Shown one piece after another: positions 10,838 to 20,637 of a stretch of DNA of 64,000 bases. Location: positions 682,001 through 746,000 of the forward strand of contig NZ_CP025794.1 in assembly GCF_002906655.1 (NCBI RefSeq), given 5' to 3'. The DNA comes from Vibrio hyugaensis. GTDB lineage: Bacteria; Pseudomonadota; Gammaproteobacteria; Enterobacterales; Vibrionaceae. The notes beneath the pieces were generated by a model that saw only the letters and a list, made by a program, of their open reading frames with translations, was not told the DNA's origin and made no database searches. The translations under genes were made by a program, and so were the position numbers. The number at the start of each line of letters is the position of its first letter. Position 1 is the stretch's first letter.

Positions 10838-11215
10838 TTAGAACTTCAAATTAAGGACATCTTGCTCTGTGGTATCTACTTTTAGTTTACTTCTAGATTC
10901 AATGTACTCAATTTGTTTTAAGTCTAACGAATAAGGCATAACTACACGTAATTCATGGATTCCTTCATGTTTTGCAAGCTTTGCCAACATCACTAAATTG
11001 GATTCATCGCTCTGACGTGAAGACATCGATTTTAATGCAGCGTCCCAAAGACGATCCTCTGGTTGGCTCAATTCCGCGATGTTCTGTTTCCACATCATGC
11101 CAAAAATGGGCGCGATGGTGGCGAACGCTTCCAGAAAGGTCCACTTCTTACTTCCCGTTGCCCCTAGGAAGCTGGTGTAGTCGAATTCAATGCATGTCTT
11201 TCCTTGTTGCTCCAT
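10838..11215 (-). CDS. Small cytosolic protein of unknown function
   Basis: 125 residues from the ATG at 11215, chosen because GAGG lies 6 bases upstream; a GTG five codons earlier (11230) lacks one. There is no signal peptide. Features are a short hydrophobic stretch (FATIAPIFGMMW), many charged residues and a beta-like segment (GIHELRVVMPYSLDLKQIEY) near the C-terminus. The family is not recognised. It is a single gene flanked by a shared terminator on one side and a 235-base intergenic region on the other. Confidence 0.7.
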   Translation of the reverse strand: MEQQGKTCIEFDYTSFLGATGSKKWTFLEAFATIAPIFGMMWKQNIAELSQPEDRLWDAALKSMSSRQSDESNLVMLAKLAKHEGIHELRVVMPYSLDLKQIEYIESRSKLKVDTTEQDVLNLKF

Positions 11216-11450
11216 CCTATGCCTCGACACTCTGAAATGAGATATACAAAATATCGTTCAATTACTTTGATATAGCAATAGGATATAAAACAATGGTCTT
11301 TTATGCCCTTATTTAACCTCAAAAGGAAATATTAAAACCAGCTTTGTAACAAATGATGTACAGCTTCGCCATATATAAGCATCCAATTGATTAATATTTT
11401 CAACGCTGAACTAAAAACGTCGCTAAGCACATCAAGCAAATAAAAGCCCT

Positions 11451-12209
11451 TTATAAATTCACCAATCGAATACCAAGCCCCACGCGAGTTTGAGAGTGAT
11501 CATAGTCGATGAGCGTTTCGCCATAACCATGGTATCCCTGAACATACAGACCAAGGATGTCGTTAAAGTACAAGGTATAACCTAACTCGATGCCACCTTT
11601 ATCATCAGCAAAGTTGTAAAAGCCTCGGGTATTGAACACACCAGCGCCAGTGTAGACCTTTGCCCAAAGTTCATAAGGCGCATAATAGTCTTCCATTTCA
11701 TCATTTTCAGTGGCGATTACCCACCAAGCGTGTGCACCATATTCCACAGGGCCTGAAAAACGTTCGGTGGCGATATATAACCTATCCCAACTGCGAGAAA
11801 GCTTACTTGATTGACCATTTGATTCATGCTTATAGCCCGCTTCTAAGTGGTTGAATAAAAGCATGTTGGATTGGTGCGCGAGAAATACTTGTGGTTTGTA
11901 GTTGGTCTCTCTGAACGGAGAAGATATGTCAGAGTTAGCAAGTTGCCAGAGAGATTTTTGTGTGTACGCACCCATCAGCGCAGTACCAGAGTTAAATCGA
12001 TAAAATGGAATCGAAGCGGAGATTTGAAACTTCACTTCAAAATGCTGTAATGAGTCCATTTCAGAACCGAGTTCATTGTAAGCATCTTGATTAATGTCTG
12101 AGGTGTACGTACCGAGGACATAGTTATCTTCGTAAGTGGAGATATGATTAATACTTTTTCCGTAAGCCAGTACGGGGCATAACAATAGTGGAATTGTTTT
12201 ATACTTCAT
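11451..12209 (-). CDS. pldA: Outer-membrane phospholipase A
   Basis: A 12-strand beta-barrel lipase of the outer membrane (OMPLA) that cleaves phospholipids reaching the outer leaflet; the E. coli enzyme dimerises with Ca2+. The sequence has a short signal peptide, alternating aromatic strands and the catalytic block YKHESNGQ (His128, Ser130), followed by SRSWDRLY. In E. coli the third catalytic residue, in SWN, is Asn156; here it is Asp142. The Arg of the SNGR motif is Gln. The terminal strand ends in ...RVGLGIRLVNL with an aliphatic last residue instead of Phe. The protein (252 residues) is a little shorter than the E. coli precursor (289). It lies downstream of the helicase gene in the same direction, with a hairpin just before its ribosome-binding site. 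Confidence 0.88.
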   Translation of the reverse strand: MKYKTIPLLLCPVLAYGKSINHISTYEDNYVLGTYTSDINQDAYNELGSEMDSLQHFEVKFQISASIPFYRFNSGTALMGAYTQKSLWQLANSDISSPFRETNYKPQVFLAHQSNMLLFNHLEAGYKHESNGQSSKLSRSWDRLYIATERFSGPVEYGAHAWWVIATENDEMEDYYAPYELWAKVYTGAGVFNTRGFYNFADDKGGIELGYTLYFNDILGLYVQGYHGYGETLIDYDHSQTRVGLGIRLVNL

Positions 12210-12222
12210 CGTTTTCCTTCAC

Positions 12223-12241
12223 GCCGCTCAACAAGAGCGGC
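12223..12241 (-). promoter_or_regulatory. Hairpin immediately upstream of the pldA ribosome-binding site
   Basis: On the minus strand GCCGCTC-TTGTT-GAGCGGC forms a perfect 7-bp stem, followed by GTGAAGGAAAACG and the pldA ATG. There is no T-run, so it is not a normal terminator. It could control translation or stabilise a processed mRNA end. Confidence 0.55.
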
Positions 12242-12320
12242 AAATTCATTCCTTATCGCCTAAAAACAGGCCATAAACTTCAAGGGAAACGAGGTGAAGC
12301 AAATACTGTTCCGGATTGTG

Positions 12321-14675
12321 TTACTTCACATCTAATACTCGACTGGCTTTCTTGTATTGCACTTTCCAACCTGACCAACGTGGCAACTCCCAGCGTTTAG
12401 GATCCCCTTTTCGACTTCCTTCGGCGTAGATAACCTGCACGAGCTTGCGTGATACAAAATACTCAACATCCAGTTTTAGCTCTGCAAGTACGAGTTTAAG
12501 TGGATAGCGTTCAACAAAGTCATCATATTCCCACTCAGGGATGCCTTCGAACGGGATGTCATCGGCTTCAAACAGTTCGATATCTTCCACACTTTCTACG
12601 CCAAGCGTTTCCAGCTGCTCGACTAACCAAGTCGCGAAAGACAAACCATCGAGTTCCGTTTTATCGATAGACTCTGGATTTAGCCCGAGTGCGTTGTAGA
12701 TCTTCCAATGCTGAATTTGCTGCCTTCTTAGCGGTGCAAATCCTGGCAGTAAAGTTTCGTTCTCGATCATCTCAACAATTGATTGGACGGCAACTTCGCC
12801 TTCAAGCGCTTGATATTCAGTACAGATGGTTCGCCCTGCATAGATCAAATGCATGGTCGCTCGTGGGGCTTCTTCCTCATAATTGGTTTCGCCTTGTTGC
12901 CACTCACCAAGCTCTAATTCGCGCAGCAGATTGAGGGAAACAGGTAGCATTACGGAGGCAAGATTGAGCGTCTGTTTTACGCCTCGTCCGGGTACGCTGT
13001 GGCTATCTAACACCAAAGCTGCTTCATTTTTTTCGGAGAAACGGCTATTGCGCCCAACCATCATTTCCATCAAACCATTGCCTAGCGCGTCACGACGTCG
13101 TTCTCGGCGCACAAATACGAGTTGTGGATGCAAGGTGGCAATGGCTTTGATCAACTCATCACGTTTGTATCGCGATGCGACTTCAAGATCCGGTAATTCA
13201 AACACTTCTCGCATCTGTTTCGCCAAGCCTTGTGCTTCTTCAAGTACGCTCACATCGACATTAACGCCAGGAAGTTGCTCCCCTCGCACCAAGCGAATCA
13301 TCAGCGAGGCATCACAACCAAATGGTTCTTCTTGTGCTAATGCTTCGGCAGACTCACCGCCTTGCAATTGATACAACTGAGCTGGCACAGAAAGCGCTGC
13401 TGCTAAATCGATCATTGCTTCTCTTTCTGATTTGGTTTGGACGCGAGTCACTAAGTCCGCAAACAGGGCATCAATTGGTAGAGGGTAAACTTTTTTACCG
13501 TGCTCGGTGATGTCACCTTGCTCGTCTACCGCTTCCATCCCTTGCAAGGTTTGGAGTGCTGAGTTAAGTGACTTTTCAGGCACAAGATCGAGGAAGGAAA
13601 GTTCGGAAAGTCTGTACCCACAACAAGCCGCAGCTAGCATTGGCTCTACAAGTTCTTCACGGTGCAATTCAGGTGGCGTCACCAGTTCCAACGGTGCATG
13701 CTCACCAAACAAGCGAATACACGCCCCTTCTGCAACACGACCTGCTCGGCCCATTCGCTGTGCCGCGCTAGCTTTGGAGATGTTGGTTAACGTCAGGGCA
13801 GTACGTCCATTTCTTTGCACCGTTCTGCGTTCCAAGCCGCTGTCGATCACGACGCGGATGTTTGGAATGGTCAGAGAGGTTTCTGCAACATTGGTAGCCA
13901 ACACCACTTTGCGTTGCTTTTGTACCGTTAACGCACGATGGCGCTCTTCATCACTCACCGATGCATGCAGCTTCACGACCATCACATCATCAATACTTTG
14001 CAGCATTTGCGCGCATTGAGTGATCTCTTTTCGACCCGGTAAGAAAACGAGAATATCGCCCTCTTCGTCTTCGAGTGCTTCTTTTACCGTGCGCACAACA
14101 TCATTCTCACAACTTTTCTTGTTCGGCAAGTAACGACTGTCCATGGAGCGATGAGTCACGGTGACAGGAAAGCAACGCCCTTCAGAACGCAGGCGCTTGG
14201 CATGCAGATAGCTCGCCAGTTTTTCGCCTTCTAAAGTGGCTGATGTGACAATCAAACGGTGCTGTTTTTCTTGCTTTAAAATCGCGGTAAGGAGATCAAT
14301 GTCCCAGCGGCGTTCATGAAATTCGTCCACCATCACGATATCGAAGCTAGCCAGTTTGTCTTCCGCGAACCAACGCAGCGCAACACCGGGCGTCACGAAC
14401 ACGACTTTAGTCTTTTCATCATAGTGAGCGTGAAGCTTTATCGCGTAACCAATCTGTTTACCTAAAGGTTGACCAGATTGCTCGGCAAGAAATTCAGCTA
14501 ACGAAGTACAAGCGATTCGGCGTGGTTCAATCACCAATACTCGACCGTGATTGGCAGCCCAAAGTGGCAATCGCGTGGATTTACCTGAGCCAGTTTCGGC
14601 CTCAACCACCAAATGATGGTGATTCACGAGTTGGTCAAATTCCGCTTGTAAGCTATCGATAGGTAATTGAGACAT
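12321..14675 (-). CDS. HrpB-like DEAH-box ATP-dependent RNA helicase
   Basis: 784-residue superfamily-2 helicase. Walker A GSGKST is at residues 29-34, motif Ia IEPRR at about 49, DEFH at 117-120 (DEAH-type box), SATLEG at about 145, and ATNVAETSLTIP plus QRMGRAGR in the second RecA lobe. The C-terminal third ends with a basic tail (KRWELPRWSGWKVQYKK). The domain order fits HrpB/HrpA-type helicases, with the length nearest HrpB (about 810). After DEFHER the usual HrpB residues (SL) are replaced by RWDIDLL, so it may be a Vibrio-specific subgroup rather than the true hrpB orthologue; I leave the symbol empty. It probably acts on RNA in the cytosol, with substrate unknown. The promoter region is shared with the divergent malic enzyme gene. 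Confidence 0.8.
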   Translation of the reverse strand: MSQLPIDSLQAEFDQLVNHHHLVVEAETGSGKSTRLPLWAANHGRVLVIEPRRIACTSLAEFLAEQSGQPLGKQIGYAIKLHAHYDEKTKVVFVTPGVALRWFAEDKLASFDIVMVDEFHERRWDIDLLTAILKQEKQHRLIVTSATLEGEKLASYLHAKRLRSEGRCFPVTVTHRSMDSRYLPNKKSCENDVVRTVKEALEDEEGDILVFLPGRKEITQCAQMLQSIDDVMVVKLHASVSDEERHRALTVQKQRKVVLATNVAETSLTIPNIRVVIDSGLERRTVQRNGRTALTLTNISKASAAQRMGRAGRVAEGACIRLFGEHAPLELVTPPELHREELVEPMLAAACCGYRLSELSFLDLVPEKSLNSALQTLQGMEAVDEQGDITEHGKKVYPLPIDALFADLVTRVQTKSEREAMIDLAAALSVPAQLYQLQGGESAEALAQEEPFGCDASLMIRLVRGEQLPGVNVDVSVLEEAQGLAKQMREVFELPDLEVASRYKRDELIKAIATLHPQLVFVRRERRRDALGNGLMEMMVGRNSRFSEKNEAALVLDSHSVPGRGVKQTLNLASVMLPVSLNLLRELELGEWQQGETNYEEEAPRATMHLIYAGRTICTEYQALEGEVAVQSIVEMIENETLLPGFAPLRRQQIQHWKIYNALGLNPESIDKTELDGLSFATWLVEQLETLGVESVEDIELFEADDIPFEGIPEWEYDDFVERYPLKLVLAELKLDVEYFVSRKLVQVIYAEGSRKGDPKRWELPRWSGWKVQYKKASRVLDVK

Positions 14676-14824
14676 AAAAGATAAGAACGTGATAATGGAT
14701 TGCGAGGCATTATACCTGAGTGAGAAATTCCTGCTTTAGGAATCGTTTCTGGCCATTTAATGACAAGATTATCGTTTCAGTGACGATATTTTCGTCGGGA
14801 ATTGGATTTTTTTGCGACATTACG

Positions 14825-14838
14825 TTGATGTGCATCAA
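14825..14838 (+). promoter_or_regulatory. FNR binding site upstream of maeA
   Basis: TTGATGTGCATCAA is a perfect match to the FNR consensus TTGAT-N4-ATCAA. The palindrome extends one base pair further on each side of this box. It sits 75 bases before the maeA start and 150 bases from the divergent helicase start. The position suggests oxygen-dependent control of malic enzyme. Confidence 0.75.
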
Positions 14839-14912
14839 CGAATGTTTACAACTAAATAGTGAACCCGTTAGAATTTTGCACGCATCCTTCAACCCTACAT
14901 TTAAGGCACCCA

Positions 14913-16601
14913 ATGAACAACGACAAGCGCCCACTCTATATCCCATATGCGGGTCCGGCTCTTTTAGCGACCCCTCTTTTGAACAAGGGCAGTGCGTTCT
15001 CCGGAGAAGAACGTAGTTCATTCAACTTGGAAGGTCTTCTACCAGAGACGACTGAAACCATCCAAGAGCAAGTAGAGCGTGCGTACCAACAGTACAAAAG
15101 CTTTGAAAGTGACATGGACAAGCACATTTACCTGCGCAACATCCAAGACACGAACGAAACGCTATTCTACCGCCTAGTTCAAAACCACATTTCTGAGATG
15201 ATGCCGATCATCTACACACCAACCGTTGGTGCAGCGTGTGAGAACTTCTCAAACATCTATCGTCGTGGCCGTGGTCTGTTCATCTCTTACCCGAACCGTG
15301 ACCGTATCGATGACCTACTAAACAACGCAGCAAACCACAACGTTAAAGTTATCGTGGTAACTGATGGCGAACGTATCTTGGGCTTGGGTGACCAAGGTAT
15401 CGGCGGCATGGGTATTCCAATCGGTAAGCTTTCTCTGTACACAGCGTGTGGCGGTATCAGCCCAGCTTACACATTACCAATCGTGCTTGATGTGGGTACT
15501 AACAACCCGCAACGCCTAGCAGACCCAATGTACATGGGTTGGCGTCACCCTCGTATCACTGGCCCTGATTACGATGCGTTTGTTGAAGAGTTTATCCAAG
15601 CAGTACAACGCCGTTGGCCAGATGCACTGATCCAGTTCGAAGACTTTGCACAGAAAAACGCAATGCCACTTCTAGAGCGCTACAAAGATCGCATCTGTTG
15701 TTTCAACGATGACATTCAAGGTACGGCGGCAGTTACAGTAGGTTCTCTACTGGCAGCATGTAAAGCGGCGGGCACTAAACTGTCTGATCAGCGTATCACT
15801 TTCTTGGGTGCTGGTTCTGCTGGTTGTGGTATTGCAGAAGCGATCATTGCTCAAATGGTATCGGAAGGAATCTCTGATAAGAAAGCACGTTCGCAAGTTT
15901 ACATGGTTGACCGTTGGGGTCTGTTGCAAGAAGGCATGCCTAACCTTCTTGATTTCCAACAGCGCCTTGTTCAGAAGTTCGACAACACGAAGAAGTGGGA
16001 AAACGAAGGAACTGGCTTCTCACTTCTTGATGTGATGCACAATGCTAAGCCAACCGTGCTAATTGGTGTATCAGGTGCCCCTGGTCTCTTCAGTGAAGAA
16101 GTGATCAAAGAGATGCACAAGCACTGCGCGCGCCCGATTGTATTCCCTCTTTCGAACCCAACAAGCCGTGTAGAAGCAACACCAAACGACATCATTCGTT
16201 GGACGAACGGTGAAGCACTGGTTGCAACAGGTAGCCCATTTGAGCCAGTGGTTCATGAAGGCCAAACCTTCCCTATCGCACAATGTAACAACAGCTACAT
16301 TTTCCCTGGTATTGGTCTAGGTGTCTTGGCTGTGAACGCGAAACGTGTGACAGATGAAATGTTGATGGAATCAAGCCGCGCACTGGCGACATGTTCTCCA
16401 TTGGCAATTAATGGTCATGGCGCGCTACTTCCACCTTTGGAAGAAATCCATTTGGTATCGAAGAAGATTGCTTTTGCTGTCGCTAAGAAAGCGATTGAGC
16501 AAGGTGTCGCACTAGAAATTACCGACGAAGCGCTAAATGACGCGATTGACCAAGCATTCTGGCAGCCAGTTTACCGTCGTTACAAACGCACAGCATTCTA
16601 A
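14913..16601 (+). CDS. maeA: NAD-dependent malic enzyme (oxaloacetate-decarboxylating)
   Basis: Converts malate to pyruvate, CO2 and NADH in the cytosol. From the ATG at 14913 (AAGG 7 bases upstream) the protein has 562 residues, as in E. coli SfcA/MaeA; an in-frame upstream start at 14859 lacks support. Signatures seen are [20 protein letters not shown] (malic enzyme N-domain), [16 protein letters not shown], the metal- and malate-binding block [10 protein letters not shown], the NAD-binding loop [14 protein letters not shown], and [12 protein letters not shown] perfect FNR site upstream and a dicarboxylate carrier gene 1.2 kb downstream fit a role in anaerobic or C4-dicarboxylate metabolism. 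Confidence 0.93.
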   Translation: MNNDKRPLYIPYAGPALLATPLLNKGSAFSGEERSSFNLEGLLPETTETIQEQVERAYQQYKSFESDMDKHIYLRNIQDTNETLFYRLVQNHISEMMPIIYTPTVGAACENFSNIYRRGRGLFISYPNRDRIDDLLNNAANHNVKVIVVTDGERILGLGDQGIGGMGIPIGKLSLYTACGGISPAYTLPIVLDVGTNNPQRLADPMYMGWRHPRITGPDYDAFVEEFIQAVQRRWPDALIQFEDFAQKNAMPLLERYKDRICCFNDDIQGTAAVTVGSLLAACKAAGTKLSDQRITFLGAGSAGCGIAEAIIAQMVSEGISDKKARSQVYMVDRWGLLQEGMPNLLDFQQRLVQKFDNTKKWENEGTGFSLLDVMHNAKPTVLIGVSGAPGLFSEEVIKEMHKHCARPIVFPLSNPTSRVEATPNDIIRWTNGEALVATGSPFEPVVHEGQTFPIAQCNNSYIFPGIGLGVLAVNAKRVTDEMLMESSRALATCSPLAINGHGALLPPLEEIHLVSKKIAFAVAKKAIEQGVALEITDEALNDAIDQAFWQPVYRRYKRTAF

Positions 16602-16627
16602 ATTTTGCTACACTTTGTACAATAATT

Positions 16628-16655
16628 AGCCCTCGCACTGCGGGGGCTTTTGTTT
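16628..16655 (+). terminator. Rho-independent terminator of maeA
   Basis: 9-bp stem AGCCCTCGC / GCGGGGGCT with a 3-base loop (16628-16648), followed by a T-rich tail. Confidence 0.8.
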
Positions 16656-16767
16656 TTTATGCTTTTTTTTCTCATCCTAACCATATTTTGGCATAAATGG
16701 GCTTCTCTCTTTTCATTTCTATCAGATATGATGAGAGATACACATTCAATTAAGGACATCGAACGTT

Positions 16768-17514
16768 TTGCTGTTTTCTCGCATAAAGTCAAAGTGGAAG
16801 CTCAAATTTTCATGGAAGCGTCTTGCTTTGGCTTTGTCGATCTCTTTAGTCGGTCTTTTCGTCACCATCATTGCGATTGACCGATGGGTCGTGCTTCAAG
16901 CTCAAGAAGAAATCTTTACCGACTACGAGCAAGTGCCTAAGCATGAAGTCGCGGTCGTTCTCGGCACCAGTAAATACATTGGGAAGATCCTCAATACTTA
17001 CTACACCCACAGAATCAACGCCGCTATCGAACTGTACAAACAAGGAAAAGTGAAGCAGTTTTTACTTAGTGGGGATAACGCGCACCGTTCTTACAATGAA
17101 CCTTGGACAATGAAGCGCGATCTGCTGCGCGCTGGTGTACCAGAAGAAGTGATTCATCTGGACTATGCGGGATTCCGAACTCTGGATTCTATCGTTCGTG
17201 CTAAAAAGATATTCGCCTCTGAGCGTTTCTTGATTGTCACTCAACGATTCCATTGTGAACGCGCGCTGTTTATTGCTGACGCTTACAATATTGATGCGCA
17301 GTGTTTGGCAGTAGCTGGACCAACTGCAAGCAAGCAGAAGATCAACATGCGAACGCGTGAACTTATGGCTCGTGTGAAAGCGTTTTTGGACTTGTACATC
17401 ATGAATACGCAACCGCGCTTCCTTGGACCTCAAGAGCCAATCGTTGCAGTGGAAGATACGGTGGAAGAAAAACAAGAAATCATCGAAAACGAACGTAACA
17501 TTCCGGTTCATTAA
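16768..17514 (+). CDS. sanA: SanA/YdcF-family (DUF218) inner-membrane protein
   Basis: 248 residues with one N-terminal membrane segment (LALALSISLVGLFVTIIAI, residues about 19-37) followed by a periplasmic DUF218 domain. This contains AVVLGTSKY, HRINAAIELYKQGKVKQFLLSGD and DYAGFRTLDSIVRAKKIF, then VTQRFHCERALFIA. Known E. coli SanA affects envelope exclusion of vancomycin at high temperature. The C-terminal 25 residues are acidic (VEDTVEEKQEIIENERN) and look like a lineage-specific tail. The start appears to be TTG at 16768 with AAGGA 11 bases upstream; there is no ATG in this frame between the upstream stop at 16732 and the membrane segment. Confidence 0.82.
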   Translation: MLFSRIKSKWKLKFSWKRLALALSISLVGLFVTIIAIDRWVVLQAQEEIFTDYEQVPKHEVAVVLGTSKYIGKILNTYYTHRINAAIELYKQGKVKQFLLSGDNAHRSYNEPWTMKRDLLRAGVPEEVIHLDYAGFRTLDSIVRAKKIFASERFLIVTQRFHCERALFIADAYNIDAQCLAVAGPTASKQKINMRTRELMARVKAFLDLYIMNTQPRFLGPQEPIVAVEDTVEEKQEIIENERNIPVH

Positions 17515-17760
17515 GTCGAGCAAAGTGTTGCTGCTTTCAACATTCTCACCCTGCATTACACACCGATAACAATTCATTAAAAGTAAATGGGTAGCTTTAT
17601 ACCCATTTCCAATTCCCCACCTCACACTTTCTTATTCTGCCGTCGATTCAGGCAAAACACCCTTTCGCATCCGAAGTAACATTTAATCAATAAATAACTA
17701 CAAGTCAGTTACTTTGCCATAAAAAACCAACACTAAGGCAATGCAAAAGGAGCACAACCC

Positions 17761-19131
17761 ATGACCGCACTCGCTGTGACACTGAAGAATTGGTTCTTCA
17801 CACGCAACAGCATGATATTGACGTCTAATGTCCTGCTGTTCGCTATTTTGTTCAACACCCTACCCTTTGAGCCTCAAGTCGTAACCGGCTTATGTATTTT
17901 GATTTTCGTTGCCGTACTTTGGTTAACGGAAGCCATTCACGTAAGCATCACTGCCCTGTTAATCCCGCTACTCGCGGTATTCTTGGGCGTATTCAATACC
18001 CAAGCAGCACTAAATAACTTCTCTAACTCAATCATCTTTTTGTTCTTGGGTGGTTTCGCATTGGCTGCTGCGCTGCATAAGCAAAAACTCGATCAAGCGA
18101 TCGCAGACAAAGTACTGCTCATTGCGCGCGGTAAGATGTCTGTCGCTGTCTTCATGTTGTTTGGTGTGAGCGCAGGCCTATCAATGTGGATCTCAAACAC
18201 CGCAACGACAGCGATGATGTTGCCATTGGTTCTAGGCGTTATGAGCAAACTAGACGCGAAGAAGAGTCACAGCACTTACCTGTTCGTACTACTTGGTATC
18301 GCTTACAGTGCGTCTATTGGCGGTATAGCTACCCTAGTAGGTAGCCCACCGAATGCTATCGCAGCCGCAGAAGTCGGTTTGAACTTTACAGAGTGGATGG
18401 AGCTGGGTTTACCAATTTCTTTGATTCTGATGCCTATCGCGATCTTGGTGCTTTACACCATGACAAAACCAGATTTAAGCCACACGTTCGAACTTGACCA
18501 CCAGCCTGTTGAGTGGACAAACGGCAAGAAGATCACCTTAGCGATTTTCCTATTAACAGTGACATTCTGGATTTTCAGCAAACCAATCAACGCTATGCTT
18601 GGCGGTTTTGCGAAGTTCGATACGCTGGTTGCAATTGGTGCCATTCTTTTACTTGGTGCATCTCGCGCTGTGGAGTGGAAAGACATTGAAAAGACAACTG
18701 ACTGGGGTGTTTTAATCCTGTTTGGTGGTGGTATCTGTCTAAGTAACGTACTAAAAGCAACAGGTACAAGTGTCTTCTTGGCTAACGGTCTAGCAGGCTT
18801 CCTTGAGCAAGCTGGCGTCCTACTCACGATTCTATCTGTGGTTGCGTTCGTTGTTTTCCTAACCGAGTTTGCAAGTAACACCGCAAGTGCGGCGCTATTA
18901 GTGCCAGTATTTGCCACCATTGCAGAAGCGCTTGGTCTATCGCCAGTCATTCTATCAGCACTGATTGCAGTCGCGGCATCTTGTGCCTTCATGCTGCCAG
19001 TAGCAACGCCACCTAACGCGATTGTATTTGCGACGGGTCATATCAAACAGAAAGAGATGATGCGAATCGGTATGGTGCTCAATGTTGCATGTATCGGTGC
19101 ACTCACGCTATTCGCTTGGTTGTTCTGGTAA
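17761..19131 (+). CDS. DASS-family Na+/dicarboxylate symporter (VcINDY-like)
   Basis: 456 residues and about 11 membrane segments. It carries the two hallmark DASS motifs: SNT at 145-147 ([14 protein letters not shown]) and SNT again in [13 protein letters not shown], plus the paired Pro loops VGSPPNAIA and VATPPNAIV. These form the Na+ and carboxylate sites in the VcINDY structure. Substrates are therefore probably succinate, malate or fumarate taken up with Na+. The start is supported by AAGGAG 9 bases upstream. Proximity to maeA suggests import of C4-dicarboxylates feeding malic enzyme, although sanA lies between and the genes have separate promoters. Confidence 0.88.
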   Translation: MTALAVTLKNWFFTRNSMILTSNVLLFAILFNTLPFEPQVVTGLCILIFVAVLWLTEAIHVSITALLIPLLAVFLGVFNTQAALNNFSNSIIFLFLGGFALAAALHKQKLDQAIADKVLLIARGKMSVAVFMLFGVSAGLSMWISNTATTAMMLPLVLGVMSKLDAKKSHSTYLFVLLGIAYSASIGGIATLVGSPPNAIAAAEVGLNFTEWMELGLPISLILMPIAILVLYTMTKPDLSHTFELDHQPVEWTNGKKITLAIFLLTVTFWIFSKPINAMLGGFAKFDTLVAIGAILLLGASRAVEWKDIEKTTDWGVLILFGGGICLSNVLKATGTSVFLANGLAGFLEQAGVLLTILSVVAFVVFLTEFASNTASAALLVPVFATIAEALGLSPVILSALIAVAASCAFMLPVATPPNAIVFATGHIKQKEMMRIGMVLNVACIGALTLFAWLFW

Positions 19132-19266
19132 TGTTCAGATATATGATAAGAAAAGAGCAGCAAACGCTGCTCTGTCTTAGATAAAAGGTAGCACTACAGC
19201 CGCTGTTCTCGGTAATCATTCGAATACCAAAACACCCCTAGTTTTCTGTTCAGCGGTTTCCCTTTT

Positions 19267-19290
19267 GGTGGTCATTAGGCCACCTTTTTT
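19267..19290 (+). terminator. Terminator downstream of the dicarboxylate carrier gene
   Basis: Stem GGTGGTC / GGCCACC (19267-19273 with 19278-19284), 4-base loop and T6. A second hairpin without a T-run (AGAGCAGC-AAAC-GCTGCTCT, 19154-19173) precedes it. Confidence 0.75.
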
Positions 19291-19293
19291 CGT

Positions 19294-20637
19294 TTAGTCC
19301 GGAGTGTTTATTTCTGGTTGCTTTTGCATACCGTAATTGACTTCGATTCGGTTTCGGCCATTGCGCTTCGCCATGTATAACACTTCATCCGCACGCGCCA
19401 TGGTTTCGGATACTCGCTCATTCTGCATTTGAGCAACACCAATACTGCAAGTTAGCGGTTCGCCATGAACCCAAAGATGTTTTTCTACATTTTGACGGAC
19501 GATTTCTGCTTTCTTTACGGCTTGTTCAATATTGGTGTTTGGGCAAAACACGACAAACTCTTCTCCGCCCCAGCGAACCAATCGATCATCAGCGTGAATA
19601 GAGCTAGCAATAACCATCACAAACTCTCGCAAGATATCGTCCCCCATTTGATGACCGTACTTATCGTTCACGCGTTTAAATTTGTCTAAGTCCATGTAGA
19701 GAATTGAAAACGAATCACGCCCCCAACGAACTTGCCGAGCTTGTTGTTCTAACCAACTTTGTACCGCATGTCTGTTCATTGCCCCCGTTAAGGCATCCCG
19801 ATGCGCCAGTTCTGCAAACTCATAATTTTGAGCGCGCAATGTGCTGTTCATTCGTTCCAAATGACGGTGACGCTTTTTCGCTCTGTCATAAGCCACTTTA
19901 TTTTTTCGCAGTTCATTAAGTGAAAAAGCTAAGCCCAGCGCCATCCAAGAGAATAGCAATGCAAACAACAGCGTAGATTGCTTAATGTATGCCCCCTCAA
20001 ACTCGATCTTATCAATCACAATTTTGTGCTTACCCAATCCAGCGCCAGCGCCAGTAGCAAGGTCGATTCGAGTGATGTTCGCAAACTCTGGTGCAGAATG
20101 CTCTATTGAAACGTTATTGTCATTCAACCACCATGTCATGACTTGAAGGTTCTCGATAGGGATTTCTATCACCTCAGTAAAGTTTGAAGGTGAAAACTGC
20201 ATGCCATTGTATTTAATAGTGTATTCGTCATCAGGCTTAGAGTACGCCGAATTGTAGTTTCTTAAGTACAAGCGCAATTCTTTGCTTTGGTTTTTACCAT
20301 CACCCGCTTGCTCGTAACGTAACTTCAAACGGATGGTGTGATAACTCGATAAATCGAGGCCTTTTGTCGCTTCAAGCACGTCGGTATAGACTGAGATTCC
20401 GCAATATGGCCAAGCGTATTTGCTCTTTTTTAAGTCGCAATCTAAAACCAGGCTTTGATCTTCGTAACTGATTTTTGAATCACTCAAACCACCAGCACTA
20501 GCATCTGTCGTGGCATAAATATCAAATTGGTCTGGAGTGACGACAAGTTTACGTGTGTCACCTAATAAGCTATAAAGCGCGACCAAGCTGATGGTGCATA
20601 TTGACAATGCAAAAATTAATTTATGTATCCACTTCAT
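19294..20637 (-). CDS. Membrane-bound diguanylate cyclase with periplasmic beta-sandwich-like sensor
   Basis: 447 residues. A first membrane segment (about 7-25) is followed by a periplasmic domain of about 190 residues, mostly beta-rich (YHTIRLKLRYEQAG, ELRLYLRNYNSAYS, HKIVIDKIEFEGAY). This resembles carbohydrate-binding-module-like folds but I cannot name it. A second membrane segment (about 220-240, TLLFALLFSWMALGLAFS), a short coiled coil and a GGDEF domain follow. The active site is RWGGEEFVVF, with DALTGAMNRHAV and DLDKFKRVNDKYGHQMGD, so it should make c-di-GMP. The residues before GGEEF (HADDRLVRW) lack the RxxD inhibitory site, so product feedback at the I-site is not expected. Single gene, read leftward. 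Confidence 0.88.
   Translation of the reverse strand: MKWIHKLIFALSICTISLVALYSLLGDTRKLVVTPDQFDIYATTDASAGGLSDSKISYEDQSLVLDCDLKKSKYAWPYCGISVYTDVLEATKGLDLSSYHTIRLKLRYEQAGDGKNQSKELRLYLRNYNSAYSKPDDEYTIKYNGMQFSPSNFTEVIEIPIENLQVMTWWLNDNNVSIEHSAPEFANITRIDLATGAGAGLGKHKIVIDKIEFEGAYIKQSTLLFALLFSWMALGLAFSLNELRKNKVAYDRAKKRHRHLERMNSTLRAQNYEFAELAHRDALTGAMNRHAVQSWLEQQARQVRWGRDSFSILYMDLDKFKRVNDKYGHQMGDDILREFVMVIASSIHADDRLVRWGGEEFVVFCPNTNIEQAVKKAEIVRQNVEKHLWVHGEPLTCSIGVAQMQNERVSETMARADEVLYMAKRNGRNRIEVNYGMQKQPEINTPD

Noticed and set aside
12689..14019. Several long plus-strand frames opposite the helicase gene
   Set aside because: They are antisense shadows of the helicase; no signal or domain supports them.
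18453..18992. 179-codon minus-strand frame opposite the dicarboxylate carrier
   Set aside because: It is a mirror of the carrier's codon pattern; the carrier has full DASS motifs.
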